A stretch of 10,732 bases of DNA, taken from the NCBI GenBank assembly GCA_002373555.1, contig DFKM01000186.1:1-10732 (forward strand). The letters are read 5' to 3'. Position numbers and translations under genes: made by a program. Numbering within the stretch: the first letter of the stretch is position 1; every line of letters begins with the position of its first letter. Shown in pieces: positions 1 through 6,894 of the stretch. Below the pieces are notes generated by a model. The model made no database searches, was not told where the DNA came from, and was given only the letters and a program-made list of their open reading frames with translations. The stretch comes from Lachnospiraceae bacterium UBA3645. Lineage in GTDB: Bacteria > Bacillota > Clostridia > Lachnospirales > Lachnospiraceae.

Positions 1-733
1 CAAAATCCGCGATCGTAAAATCCGTCTCATGTCCGACTGCCGAGATCACCGGCGTGCTGCAGTTAAAGATCGCCCAGGCCACCATTTCCGTGTTGAAAGC
101 CCACAGATCCTCGATCGATCCGCCGCCTCTGCCGGCAATGATCACATCCACGCCCAGCTGATCAAGCGCTTCGATCCCGGCCGCGACAGACGGCGCTGCC
201 GCATCGCCCTGCACGATCGCCGGATACAGGATCAGCTGCGCGAACGGATTGCGCCTCGAAGCGATATTCACGATATCCCGGATCGCTGCCCCGGTAGAGG
301 CCGTCACGATCCCGATCCGCTTTGCATACTTCGGCACCGGCCGCTTGAACTGTTCGTCGAACAATCCGGCTGCCTGCAGCTTCTTCTTCAGTTCCTCGAA
401 CTGCGCATACAGGTCGCCGATCCCGTCCTGGATGATCCGCTTCGCATACAGCTGGTAGCTGCCGGATCTTTCATACACCGAGATACTGCCCGTCACCAGT
501 ACGCTCATGCCTTCCTTCATCGTAAAGGAAAGTCCCTCTCTGTTTCCCGCAAACATCACCGCGGAAAGCGTACCGGTCCTGTCCTTCAGCGTAAAATAGA
601 TATGGCCCGAAGGATGGTATTTACAATTTGAGACTTCTCCCTTAACGGCGATCTGCCGCAGCAAGAAGTCTCGTGTCAGAAGATTTTTAATATAAGAATT
701 GACCTGCCCGACCGTGAAGGCAGAACCATGCAT
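1..733 (-). CDS. xseA: Exodeoxyribonuclease VII large subunit, N-terminal part (runs off left edge)
   Basis: Catalytic large subunit of exonuclease VII, which with small subunit XseB degrades single-stranded DNA to short oligonucleotides in the cytoplasm. 244 codons are visible; the family is usually 400–450 residues, so the C-terminal coiled-coil part lies beyond the window. Residues about 5–100 form the OB-fold nucleic-acid-binding domain (FTVGQVNSYI near the start, then KGEVSNCKYHPSGHIYFTLKD at 31–51). The catalytic domain follows, with GIVTASTGAAIRDI (141–154), GRGGGSIEDL (201–210) and SAVGHETDFTI (231–241). These hold Asp153, Arg202, His235 and Asp238, which appear to match the residues reported as essential in the E. 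coli enzyme. The gene follows nusB in the same operon. I chose ATG at 733; a GTG at 742 in the same frame overlaps the nusB stop by one base (TAGTG) and could be the true, coupled start. The nearest GGGGAG is 13 nt from the ATG and only 4 nt from the GTG, so spacing does not settle it. Confidence 0.95.
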   Translation of the reverse strand, partial: MHGSAFTVGQVNSYIKNLLTRDFLLRQIAVKGEVSNCKYHPSGHIYFTLKDRTGTLSAVMFAGNREGLSFTMKEGMSVLVTGSISVYERSGSYQLYAKRIIQDGIGDLYAQFEELKKKLQAAGLFDEQFKRPVPKYAKRIGIVTASTGAAIRDIVNIASRRNPFAQLILYPAIVQGDAAAPSVAAGIEALDQLGVDVIIAGRGGGSIEDLWAFNTEMVAWAIFNCSTPVISAVGHETDFTIADF

Positions 734-741
734 ACTTTCCA

Positions 742-1152
742 CTATTCTCCCCACTTTTTGGCAAGCTTGCCGAGGATCGCGTTGACGAAGGCGAAGGATT
801 CCTCGCCGCCGTAGGTCTTGGTCAGCTCGACAGCTTCATTGATCGCCACGCGCACCGGCACCTGGTCGTCATACTTCATTTCATAGGCGGCCAGACGCAG
901 GATGGAAAGCTCTACCTTTCCCATCCGCTTCACTCTCCAGCCCTCGGAGACCGAATCGATGGCAGCGTCCAGTTCCGGAATATGCGGGATCACCGCTTTG
1001 ACTCTTTCGCCGATCTCGTCCCGGTCCGCCTCGGAAAGCTCCGAAAGATTGTCCTTATAGATCTCGCACTGCCCGTCGATCTCATCCTCTTTATAAAACA
1101 TTATCAGGAACAGCTCCTTGAACACCTGCTCCCGCATCTCACTTCTGGTCAT
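742..1152 (-). CDS. nusB: Transcription antitermination / ribosome biogenesis factor NusB
   Basis: 136-residue NusB, the all-helical RNA-binding protein that with NusE (S10) binds boxA of rRNA leader transcripts and supports antitermination and ribosome assembly. Length fits the family (about 130–140). The start MTRSEMREQVFKELF is typical. The conserved C-terminal block runs from LRLAAYEM at 85–92 through INEAVELTKTYGGEESFAFVNAIL (104–127). The ATG at 1152 is preceded by AAGGG five bases upstream and lies 8 nt after the stop of the Asp23-family gene. The open frame extends further upstream, to 1353, but that part runs antiparallel through the Asp23 gene and shows no family similarity. Downstream, xseA begins within 9 nt or overlaps. 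The asp23–nusB–xseA order is common in Clostridia. Confidence 0.96.
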   Translation of the reverse strand: MTRSEMREQVFKELFLIMFYKEDEIDGQCEIYKDNLSELSEADRDEIGERVKAVIPHIPELDAAIDSVSEGWRVKRMGKVELSILRLAAYEMKYDDQVPVRVAINEAVELTKTYGGEESFAFVNAILGKLAKKWGE

Positions 1153-1160
1153 ATGATCCC

Positions 1161-1547
1161 TTAATCCTCTTTCATGCTCACGCCGCAGATCTTGATATTC
1201 ACTCTTGACGTCTGATAGCCGGTCATCATTTCGATCGCTTCCGCGACATGCTCCTGCACCTTCTTCGTTACCTTCGGGATACTGAATCCGAAGCAGATAT
1301 TGATGCCCAGATACACCTTCACGGTATCTTCCTTCACATCGACTTTGACGCATTTTTTCAGGGCGCCGCGGCCGAGTTTTGCGATCTTGTCTCTCTTATA
1401 GTTGTCTCCGAGGGAATCCACGCCCTCCACATCCGCAGCAGCCAGCGCGGCGATGACGGCGATGACATCATCCTCCACCATGACCTGGCCGGACTCTTCC
1501 ACCTCATGGATCACATGCGGATTTCTTACTTCATTTTCGTTTTCCAT
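1161..1547 (-). CDS. Asp23/Gls24-family envelope stress protein
   Basis: 128-residue member of the Asp23/Gls24 (DUF322) family. The protein runs from MENENEVRNPHVIHE through the family core GQVMVEDDVIAVIAALAAADVEGVDSL (about 20–46), a KVDVKEDTVKVYLGINICFG beta region, and a helix VTKKVQEHVAEAIEMMTGY before VNIKICGVSM. Members are small, mostly cytoplasmic or membrane-peripheral proteins linked to cell-envelope homeostasis in Gram-positives; the biochemical role of this clostridial paralogue is not established. No signal peptide or membrane segment is seen. The ATG at 1547 has a strong GGAGG (1556–1560, complement) 8 nt upstream. It is the first gene of the nusB–xseA operon, with a promoter at about 1606–1614. 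It may have a housekeeping role, because its neighbours are constitutive growth genes. Confidence 0.93.
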   Translation of the reverse strand: MENENEVRNPHVIHEVEESGQVMVEDDVIAVIAALAAADVEGVDSLGDNYKRDKIAKLGRGALKKCVKVDVKEDTVKVYLGINICFGFSIPKVTKKVQEHVAEAIEMMTGYQTSRVNIKICGVSMKED

Positions 1548-1562
1548 AAATTTATCCTCCGA

Positions 1563-1576
1563 AGGCGTGTCCGCCT
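1563..1576 (-). other. Leader hairpin next to the asp23 ribosome binding site
   Basis: AGGCG and CGCCT form a perfect 5-bp stem with a 4-nt loop in the predicted 5' leader. It ends a few bases upstream of the GGAGG Shine–Dalgarno sequence. It is too short to be a terminator and has no following T tract. It may stabilise the mRNA 5' region or do nothing. Confidence 0.35.
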
Positions 1577-1605
1577 GAAATGCTGTTGTCTGTTATCAAA
1601 AAATG

Positions 1606-1614
1606 ATTATACCA
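1606..1614 (-). promoter_or_regulatory. Extended -10 promoter for asp23–nusB–xseA
   Basis: On the minus strand the sequence reads TGGTATAAT, a perfect TATAAT hexamer with a TGn extension, 58 bp upstream of the Asp23-family ATG. The -35 position (17-bp spacer) is only weakly matched (TGGTAA), as is usual for extended -10 promoters. The predicted leader is about 50 nt. Activity is inferred from sequence alone. Confidence 0.7.
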
Positions 1615-1645
1615 CGGAGCGCTGTATTTTACCACATGAAAACTT

Positions 1646-3064
1646 TCAGCCGCCAATTTCCTCTGCACGGGACATGGCTGCTTCTCTTCCGGCAATGATC
1701 GCCAGCATTTTCCTGATAATGATGGCTGCCGGGATGATCGTCAGAAGATCCGCGACCGCCTGCGTCCCCGCGGCCCCGTTTCCGCCGAACGCCCATGCAA
1801 GCGGATAAACGATCGGGAAGAAACAGGTTCCCTGTCTGGCCGTGGCAAGAATAACAGCGTAGCCCGCATAGCCGAGGCTGGCGCAGAGCATATTCACCAT
1901 GGCCACCCAGGCATGGATCGGAAGCACGATGCACTGCAGCCGGATGCACAGGGCGCCGATCTGCTGCATATGCGGGTCGACTGCAGAGAACAGACGGATG
2001 ATCGGCACCGCAAGCAGTGCGATCGCCAGTCCCATGACTGCTGATCCGATGATTGAGAACTTACAGGCAAAGCCGTAGCATTCCCGGACACGGTCATATC
2101 GTTCCGCGCCCCAGTTGAAACCGGCCACCGGCTGATATCCCGAGCCGAATCCCAGGATGATGCCGAACGGGAACATCATGATCCTGTTGGAGACACCGAT
2201 GCCCGCGAGCACCGAATCCGAGATCCCGCCGGCGATATGATTGAGCACGATCGCGGAAATGACGGCCAAACCGTTCCGCAGAAGCGAAGAGGATCCGACG
2301 CTGATCACTTCATACAGCATCCGCTTTTCCGGCCGGAATCTCCGGATGCTGATCTTCAGCATGCTGCTGCCCCGGACATAAGGCACGATCAGGATCAGAA
2401 AGCTGACCAGTTTGGAAATGGCTGTCGCCATCGAAGCGCCGGTAACGCCGAGTCCCAGACCGAAAATAAAGATCGGATCAAGGAAGCAGTTCAGCACGCC
2501 GCCGAATCCCATGCCGATCATGGAATAAAGCGCACTGCCCTCCGCGCGCAGGCACTGGTTCATAACAAAGCTCGCCGCCATGACCGGCGCCACCAGAAGA
2601 ACATACGTTGCATACTGTACGGCATAGGTCTCACAGGTTTCGGTCGCACCAAGCACTCTCACCATCGGCCGCATGAACACCGTGCCGAAGAGCAGGATCA
2701 GCATGCCGAAGGCGAAAGCGATGAACCATACGGTCGAGAGCACTTCGACCGCCTTCTCCTTTTTCCGCGCGCCGAGAAGTCTGGAAATATAGCTGGCGGC
2801 ACCGATCGCGAAGACCGATCCGCCCATCATGATGATCTGATCCAGGGAAGCATTTACGCTGACGGCGGCCGTGGCATTCGTCCCGAGAGAGCTGACGAAA
2901 AAAGTGTCCGCCAGATTATAGATGGAGGTGATCAGAAATGCGATGATCGTGGGGATTGCCATTTCCAGCGTCACCTTCGGGATCGGATCCGTCAGCATCT
3001 TCAGTTCCCGCTTCGTCTGTCTTTCATCCTGCATCGTACTTCCCGCCGTTTCTTCAGAGTTCAT
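1646..3064 (-). CDS. MATE-family multidrug/sodium antiporter
   Basis: Polytopic inner-membrane protein of the MATE family (MepA/NorM-like), which exports cationic drugs or metabolites using a Na+ or H+ gradient. With this start it has 472 residues, close to the usual 440–460, and about twelve hydrophobic segments. The first conserved stretch, DPIPKVTLEMAIPTII (from about residue 26), leads into SIYNLADTFFVSSLG, a hallmark of the family. Later come SYISRLLGARKKEKA, LRAEGSALYSMIGMGFGGVLN and the second-half repeat SNRIMMFPFGIILGFGSGYQPVAGFNWGAERYDR. The C-terminus ends GREAAMSRAEEIGG. The start is uncertain: a TTG at 3097 and ATGs at 3088, 3064, 3034 and 2998 share the frame. I chose 3064 because a GGAG lies 12 nt upstream and the predicted transcript starts near 3099; 3034 or 2998 would give a more standard N-terminus. 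The substrate cannot be told from sequence. Confidence 0.93.
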   Translation of the reverse strand: MNSEETAGSTMQDERQTKRELKMLTDPIPKVTLEMAIPTIIAFLITSIYNLADTFFVSSLGTNATAAVSVNASLDQIIMMGGSVFAIGAASYISRLLGARKKEKAVEVLSTVWFIAFAFGMLILLFGTVFMRPMVRVLGATETCETYAVQYATYVLLVAPVMAASFVMNQCLRAEGSALYSMIGMGFGGVLNCFLDPIFIFGLGLGVTGASMATAISKLVSFLILIVPYVRGSSMLKISIRRFRPEKRMLYEVISVGSSSLLRNGLAVISAIVLNHIAGGISDSVLAGIGVSNRIMMFPFGIILGFGSGYQPVAGFNWGAERYDRVRECYGFACKFSIIGSAVMGLAIALLAVPIIRLFSAVDPHMQQIGALCIRLQCIVLPIHAWVAMVNMLCASLGYAGYAVILATARQGTCFFPIVYPLAWAFGGNGAAGTQAVADLLTIIPAAIIIRKMLAIIAGREAAMSRAEEIGG

Positions 3065-3105
3065 CCGCAAAAAAAGCTCCGTCTGCATCTGCTGCAAACG
3101 AAGCT

Positions 3106-3135
3106 ATTGTATAGTCTGTAGAATTCGAAAGTCAA
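3106..3135 (-). promoter_or_regulatory. Sigma-A-type promoter for the MATE gene
   Basis: On the minus strand TTGACT (3130–3135) is followed after 18 bp by TACAAT (3106–3111). Transcription would begin near 3099, only just upstream of the candidate MATE starts, leaving a short leader. The -35 box lies right after the stop of the deacetylase gene, so read-through from that gene is also possible; no terminator is visible between them. Confidence 0.7.
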
Positions 3136-3139
3136 GCCT

Positions 3140-4069
3140 TTACTTCTTTTTGAAGGACGAATAGGTGACGCCATTCTTCATACCGCCGCGGCAGTCCGCC
3201 AGCTCGCTCACGGTGACCAGCTGATATCCCTTCTTTGCGAGCCAGGGAATAATGGTCTTTGCCGCCATGGCGGTGGGCCTGTGAATATCGTGCATCAGAA
3301 TGATGCTGCCGTCTCCGCAGTGGTTCTTCACATGAGAGACCGTGGCGGATGTGCTTCTCGTCTTCCAGTCCAGCGTATCCACATTCCAGGTAATGAGCGG
3401 CATGCCGACCGTGCTCTTTACCCGGCTGTTATTGGCACCGTACGGCGGTCTCATGACGGCAGGCTTCACGCCTGTCACCTTTTTCACGGCAGCATTCGTC
3501 CGGCTGATCTGGCTTTTGATGCCTGCCGCACTGAGCTTGCTGAGATTCGCGTGATCCCAGGAATGGTTGCCGATCTCACAGCCCGCGCGGAAAGCCGCCT
3601 TCATCTGCTTTTTATAGGAATTCACTCTGTTGCCGACGACAAAGAAGGTCGCTCTTCCGCCGACCTTCTTCAGCTCGTTTACGATGATCGGCGTGTAAGC
3701 CGAAGGACCGTCGTCATAGGTGAGCGCGATCATTTTCTTTTTGAGACTGATCTTGCGGAGGAAGACGCCGTTCTCATCAAAATAATACATCGTCTTCTTT
3801 GTCTTCACCTTTCCGGTGACCATCCGTCCCTTTTTATCGAAATAGTACTGCTTTCCATCCTCTTCGATCCACGTTTTTTTTACTTTTTTTCCGTTACGGT
3901 AATAATAGGTCTTCCCCTTTTTGACGCGGAATCCGTCCTGCGCTGTCTGTGCCTGTGTTTCTTCCGCCTGCGCCTCGGTGCTTACCGCGCCCGAAGCATA
4001 GATGTTTCCCGGCGCGGGAAGCATGCAGAACAGCGCCGCCGTCAGGATCATCCAAATGTACTTTTTCAT
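3140..4069 (-). CDS. Secreted polysaccharide (NodB-type) deacetylase with cell-wall-binding-like repeats
   Basis: 309-residue exported carbohydrate esterase family 4 protein, expected to remove N-acetyl groups from peptidoglycan or another surface glycan. Residues 1–26 are a signal peptide (MKK, then a hydrophobic stretch, then YASG). An Ala/Glu/Gln/Thr-rich linker (28–44) follows. Next come three degenerate aromatic repeats at about 54–111 (TYYYRNGKK, KQYYFDKKGR, TMYYFDENGV), resembling choline/glucan-binding cell-wall repeats. The catalytic domain has all five CE4 motifs: TYDDGPS (117–123), the metal-binding NHSWDH (168–173), RPPYG (207–211), DTLDWK (231–236) and LMHD (258–261). It therefore looks active. 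The ATG at 4069 has a GGAGGAGAAAGG ribosome site directly upstream; the frame stays open to 4171 but lacks a signal there. It sits between cbp and the MATE gene with its own promoter. Whether the target is peptidoglycan GlcNAc is inferred. Confidence 0.93.
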   Translation of the reverse strand: MKKYIWMILTAALFCMLPAPGNIYASGAVSTEAQAEETQAQTAQDGFRVKKGKTYYYRNGKKVKKTWIEEDGKQYYFDKKGRMVTGKVKTKKTMYYFDENGVFLRKISLKKKMIALTYDDGPSAYTPIIVNELKKVGGRATFFVVGNRVNSYKKQMKAAFRAGCEIGNHSWDHANLSKLSAAGIKSQISRTNAAVKKVTGVKPAVMRPPYGANNSRVKSTVGMPLITWNVDTLDWKTRSTSATVSHVKNHCGDGSIILMHDIHRPTAMAAKTIIPWLAKKGYQLVTVSELADCRGGMKNGVTYSSFKKK

Positions 4070-4084
4070 CTTCCTTTCTCCTCC

Positions 4085-4100
4085 CGGCAGTATGCTGCCG
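4085..4100 (-). other. 5'-end hairpin of the deacetylase transcript
   Basis: CGGCAG and CTGCCG form a perfect 6-bp stem with a 4-nt loop. From the -10 box at 4106–4111, transcription should start near 4099. The hairpin would then form the 5' end of the mRNA and finish right against the GGAGG ribosome site. Such 5'-terminal stems can protect mRNA from decay or affect ribosome access; this is inference. Confidence 0.45.
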
Positions 4101-4105
4101 CTTCG

Positions 4106-4134
4106 AGTGTACAACACCCGCACAGGCAAGTCAA
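4106..4134 (-). promoter_or_regulatory. Sigma-A-type promoter for the deacetylase
   Basis: On the minus strand TTGACT (4129–4134) is followed by a 17-bp spacer and TACACT (4106–4111), a good match to the housekeeping consensus. It is placed 37 bp or more upstream of the deacetylase ATG. The same TTGACT -35 sequence is used by the MATE promoter. The -35 begins one base after the cbp-distal hairpin. Confidence 0.7.
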
Positions 4135-4135
4135 C

Positions 4136-4175
4136 GGGAATGAGAGCCGGTGCATCCGCCTGTTCTCTCATTCCC
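4136..4175 (-). terminator. Large hairpin after cbp, possible terminator without a T tract
   Basis: GGGAATGAGAG (4136–4146) pairs perfectly over 11 bp with CTCTCATTCCC (4165–4175), with an 18-nt loop that can pair further (CGG with CCG). On the minus strand it begins 6 nt after the cbp stop, the place expected of a terminator. It is not followed by a run of T: the next bases are GTTGACTTG, which hold the deacetylase -35 box. It may be a Rho-assisted or weak terminator, or a 3'-end mRNA stabiliser. Confidence 0.5.
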
Positions 4176-4181
4176 TCCGTG

Positions 4182-6614
4182 TCACATCACCACTTCGATT
4201 TTTACATGCTCTCCTGCCGGAAATACCGGCACTTTATTGCCCTCGATCTTCTGTCCCCCTGCCGTGACCGACCGGACGCCGTGTTCGGTACCGTCCGGAT
4301 TCTTCACGGTGATCTCATAAACAGCGCCCCGGAACCGGCGCACCGCCGTAAATCCTTTGCAGGAAGCCGGAACGCAGGGATCGATCACCAGCCCGTCGTA
4401 ATCCGGCCGGATTCCCAGGATCGCCTGCGAAATGCTGACGAATGTCCAGGCAGCTGTTCCGGTCAGCCAGCTGTTCTTCGCTTCGCCGAAGGACGGCGCA
4501 TCCTTTCCCGCGATCGTCTGGCTGTAGACATACGGTTCGGTGCGGTGGATCTCACTGATCTCCTCCGTATACGCCGGGCACGTGCGGCGATAGACTTCAA
4601 AAGCGCGCGCCCCGTGTCCGAGTTCTGCTTCCGCACAGACGATCCAGGGATTGTTGTGACAGAAGATTCCCGCATTCTCCTTGTATCCCGGCGGATAACT
4701 GGAGATCTCTCCGAGTTCAAGACGGTATTCTGAATACGGCGGCGCAAGAAGGACGATTCCGTATTTCGTGTCCAGATGCTCCTTTACGCTCTCCAGGGCC
4801 CTGCCGGCCTCGCCGGTCTCTTTGCCGATCCCCGCCATCACGCACATGCCCTGCGGTTCGATGAAGATCTTTCCTTCGGCGCATTCCCTGCTTCCGACCG
4901 GATTGCCGTAAGCATCATACGCTCTGCGGAACCATTCCCCGTCCCAGCCCGCACCGAGCACGGTCTCTTCCATCTGCGAAACAGCCTTTTCCGCTTCCGC
5001 CGCTTCCTCCGGAAATCCCTGCAGACGGCATAACGCCGCCCATTCACGTCCGTATTTCACGAACATGCCGCCGATAAACACGCTCTCCGCGACCGGCCCT
5101 TCGCTGGGTCCGGTCGTCTGGAAGCTCTCGCCCGACTCCTCCGAGAAACAGTTCAGATTCAGACAATCATTCCAGTCCGCCCGGCCGATCAGCGGCAGTC
5201 CGTGCGGTCCGAGATGCGTCCGGGTAAAGGCGAAGCTCCTGCGCAGATGCTCCATCAGCGGTGCTGCCTGCGCCGGATCATTGTCAAAATCCACCTGTTC
5301 TTCCAGGATCGTCCGGTCCCCGGTCTCCCTGATATAAGCGGCGACGGCGGCGATCAGCCACAGCGGATCGTCATTGAAACCGCTGCCGACAGCCAGATTT
5401 CCCTTTTTGGTCAGCGGCTGGTACTGATGATAGGCACTGCCGTCCGGGAACTGCGTGGCTGCGATATCCAGGATCCGCTCTCTTGCTCTTTCGGGGATCA
5501 TGTGGACGAATCCCAGAAGATCCTGACACGAATCCCGGAATCCCATGCCTCTGCCCATGCCGCTTTCATAATAGCTCGCCGACCGGCTCATGTTGAACGT
5601 GACCATGCACTGGTACTGATTCCAGATATTGACCATTCGGTCGATCTTCTCATTGCCGGTGGAAACGCTGTAATTGCCGAGCAGTGCGGTCCATTTTTCC
5701 CTGACAGCTGCAAAGGCCGCATCAAAACAGGCATCATCCGGATAACGGGCGATCATGGCATGTGCTTTCTCCTTATTGATCACACCCTTGCTTTCCCATT
5801 TTCTGTCCCGCGGATTTTCAATATAGCCAAGCCCGAAGATCAGGCTGCGGCATTCGCCGGGCCGGACCGTGAGATCGAACTGCATGGCAGCGGCCGGCTG
5901 CCAGCCATGGGCGATGCTTCCGGTGCAGCCTTCCCCGAATACTGCTTCCGGACGGGCCGGACTGCCGTAGGTCCCCAGAAACGCCTCTCTTGCGGTATCA
6001 AATGCATCCGGGACGGCATTCGACCAGAACACCGCGTAGTGATCGCGTCTTTCCCGGTATTCCGTTTTATGGTAGATCGCCGCAGGCTCAATCTCCACTT
6101 CCCCTGTCGAATAATTCCGCTGGTAATTGGTGGCATCATCCATGGCATCCCACAGGCAGAATTCCAGATACGGAAAAACGCGGATCTTTTTTTCGTTTTC
6201 CGATGTATTGGTGAGCGTAAGCCGGATCAGCAGACAGCTGTCCCCGGCCGGAACAAAAAGCTCCTGTTCCGCACGGATCCCGTTCTTTGCACCGTTTATC
6301 ACAGTATATCCGAGACCATGCCTGCAGGAATAGTCCTCCATCTCCGCCTGCACCGGCTGCCAGCCGGGATTCCAGACGCTCTCTCCGTCTTTAATATAGA
6401 TATGAAAACCTTCCTGATCCAGCGGCGCATTATTATAACGGTATCTGGTGATCCGGCGCAGTCTGGCATCCCGGTAGAAGCTGTAGCCGCCGGCGGTATT
6501 GCTCAGTAAGGTAAAGAAATCTTCGCTGCCCAGATAATTGATCCACGGCAGCGGGGTCCGCGGGGTGGTGATCACATATTCCCGGTTCGCGTCATCAAAG
6601 TAACCGTATTTCAT
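4182..6614 (-). CDS. cbp: Cellobiose phosphorylase (GH94)
   Basis: 810-residue cytoplasmic enzyme that splits cellobiose with inorganic phosphate into alpha-D-glucose-1-phosphate and glucose, saving one ATP per disaccharide. Length and sequence are collinear with the well-studied clostridial and Cellulomonas cellobiose phosphorylases as I recall them. The N-terminus [21 protein letters not shown] and [18 protein letters not shown] (37–54) belong to the beta-sandwich domain. The (alpha/alpha)6 barrel follows, with [16 protein letters not shown] (354–369), [15 protein letters not shown] (391–405) and [14 protein letters not shown] (475–488), whose ADWND carries the family's general-acid Asp. 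Then come [18 protein letters not shown] (640–657) and [10 protein letters not shown] (714–723), around the phosphate and glucose sites. No signal peptide is seen. The ATG at 6614 has GGAGG 8 nt upstream. It is divergent from the lacI-type gene and has a CG-centred operator between its promoter and ribosome site, so repression is likely. One oddity is Cys363 where I recall Asn in relatives (RDSNQD). Confidence 0.96.
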   Translation of the reverse strand: MKYGYFDDANREYVITTPRTPLPWINYLGSEDFFTLLSNTAGGYSFYRDARLRRITRYRYNNAPLDQEGFHIYIKDGESVWNPGWQPVQAEMEDYSCRHGLGYTVINGAKNGIRAEQELFVPAGDSCLLIRLTLTNTSENEKKIRVFPYLEFCLWDAMDDATNYQRNYSTGEVEIEPAAIYHKTEYRERRDHYAVFWSNAVPDAFDTAREAFLGTYGSPARPEAVFGEGCTGSIAHGWQPAAAMQFDLTVRPGECRSLIFGLGYIENPRDRKWESKGVINKEKAHAMIARYPDDACFDAAFAAVREKWTALLGNYSVSTGNEKIDRMVNIWNQYQCMVTFNMSRSASYYESGMGRGMGFRDSCQDLLGFVHMIPERARERILDIAATQFPDGSAYHQYQPLTKKGNLAVGSGFNDDPLWLIAAVAAYIRETGDRTILEEQVDFDNDPAQAAPLMEHLRRSFAFTRTHLGPHGLPLIGRADWNDCLNLNCFSEESGESFQTTGPSEGPVAESVFIGGMFVKYGREWAALCRLQGFPEEAAEAEKAVSQMEETVLGAGWDGEWFRRAYDAYGNPVGSRECAEGKIFIEPQGMCVMAGIGKETGEAGRALESVKEHLDTKYGIVLLAPPYSEYRLELGEISSYPPGYKENAGIFCHNNPWIVCAEAELGHGARAFEVYRRTCPAYTEEISEIHRTEPYVYSQTIAGKDAPSFGEAKNSWLTGTAAWTFVSISQAILGIRPDYDGLVIDPCVPASCKGFTAVRRFRGAVYEITVKNPDGTEHGVRSVTAGGQKIEGNKVPVFPAGEHVKIEVVM

Positions 6615-6632
6615 AGTATCGTCCTCCGGAAG

Positions 6633-6645
6633 TAAACGTTTAAGT
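6633..6645. promoter_or_regulatory. Operator site 1 (CG-centred palindrome) at cbp
   Basis: TAAACGTTTA (6633–6642) is a perfect palindrome, extended to AAACGTTTAAGT (6634–6645), which recurs exactly at 6895–6906. LacI-family repressors bind palindromes with a central CG step, where the hinge helix inserts a leucine. Its place between the cbp promoter and the cbp ribosome site fits repression of cbp by the divergently encoded regulator. A cre-like CcpA site is an alternative, since the core partly matches TGWAANCGNTNWCA. Confidence 0.7.
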
Positions 6646-6661
6646 TCGTTCGTGTAACGAG

Positions 6662-6688
6662 ATTATCGCATCTTTTTCGAAAAAGCAA
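6662..6688 (-). promoter_or_regulatory. Extended -10 promoter for cbp
   Basis: The minus strand reads TGCGATAAT, giving a GATAAT -10 (6662–6667) with a TGn extension (6668–6670). The best -35 match is TTGCTT (6683–6688) with a short 15-bp spacer; TATTGC at 17 bp is weaker. The predicted start is near 6655. A repressor bound at 6633–6645 would sit just downstream and block elongation or initiation. Confidence 0.6.
6672..6685. repeat. 14-bp perfect palindrome in the cbp promoter spacer
   Basis: CTTTTTCGAAAAAG is a perfect 14-bp palindrome with a CG centre. It overlaps the -35/-10 spacer and the edge of the -35 box of the cbp promoter. It does not share the ACTTAAAC half-site, so it may be a site for a second regulator, or just curved A/T-rich promoter DNA. 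Confidence 0.5.
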
Positions 6689-6747
6689 TACGGAAATGCG
6701 CGAAAAGCAGACAATTTCCTGTTTTCTCCCGTATTTTTCTGCTCTCA

Positions 6748-6759
6748 ACTTAAACCTTT
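6748..6759. promoter_or_regulatory. Degenerate operator-like site 2 in the divergent region
   Basis: ACTTAAACCTTT is the reverse complement of the 12-bp element AAACGTTTAAGT with one mismatch (central CG changed to CC). It lies between the two exact copies, 118 bp from site 1 and 143 bp from site 3, centre to centre. It may be an auxiliary half-site for cooperative or looped binding. The lost CG centre would be expected to weaken it. Confidence 0.4.
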
Positions 6760-6775
6760 TATATGTAAAACCCAA

Positions 6776-6813
6776 ATATCGATATAGTTTTCGGCGATAA
6801 AAAGTGCCGAAAA
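6776..6813. repeat. Two adjacent inverted repeats in the middle of the divergent region
   Basis: ATATCGATAT (6776–6785) is a 10-bp palindrome. Just after it, TTTTCGGC (6788–6795) and GCCGAAAA (6806–6813) form an 8-bp inverted repeat with a 10-nt A-rich spacer. Neither is followed by a T tract suited to termination. They lie upstream of the promoter of the lacI-type gene, in an otherwise gene-free stretch, where an activator or global regulator could bind. Confidence 0.4.
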
Positions 6814-6855
6814 TCGGCTGTTCTGTAAAATATTTGTGTTTATTGTAATTTATGC

Positions 6856-6884
6856 TTGCAAATTCTTTTTTGATGCGTTATGAT
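6856..6884 (+). promoter_or_regulatory. Sigma-A-type promoter for the lacI–GH3 arm
   Basis: TTGCAA (6856–6861), a 17-bp spacer and TATGAT (6879–6884) form a good housekeeping promoter. The predicted start is near 6891, so operator site 3 (6895–6906) overlaps the first transcribed bases, a classical repressor position. The leader is about 38 nt. Confidence 0.7.
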
Positions 6885-6894
6885 GTATTTACGA

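Noticed and set aside
29..631. 200-codon plus-strand open frame over xseA
   Set aside because: It is antisense to a clearly conserved XseA reading frame, rich in Arg/His/Asp as expected of a shadow frame, and has no recognisable domain.
1153..1353. N-terminal extension of nusB to 1353
   Set aside because: It would overlap the Asp23-family gene on the same strand almost halfway, has no NusB similarity, and a good ribosome site marks 1152 as the start.
2237..3121. 294-codon plus-strand open frame over the MATE gene
   Set aside because: It is a His/Asp/Arg-rich shadow of a clear twelve-segment membrane protein on the other strand.
5202..6509. 435-codon plus-strand open frame inside cbp
   Set aside because: The opposite strand encodes a full-length GH94 enzyme with all motifs; the plus frame has no family signature and arises from the biased third codon positions.
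6788..6813. Inverted repeat TTTTCGGC/GCCGAAAA as an intrinsic terminator or riboswitch
   Set aside because: There is no T tract on either strand, and it lies upstream of the predicted start sites of both divergent genes, so it would not be transcribed from them.
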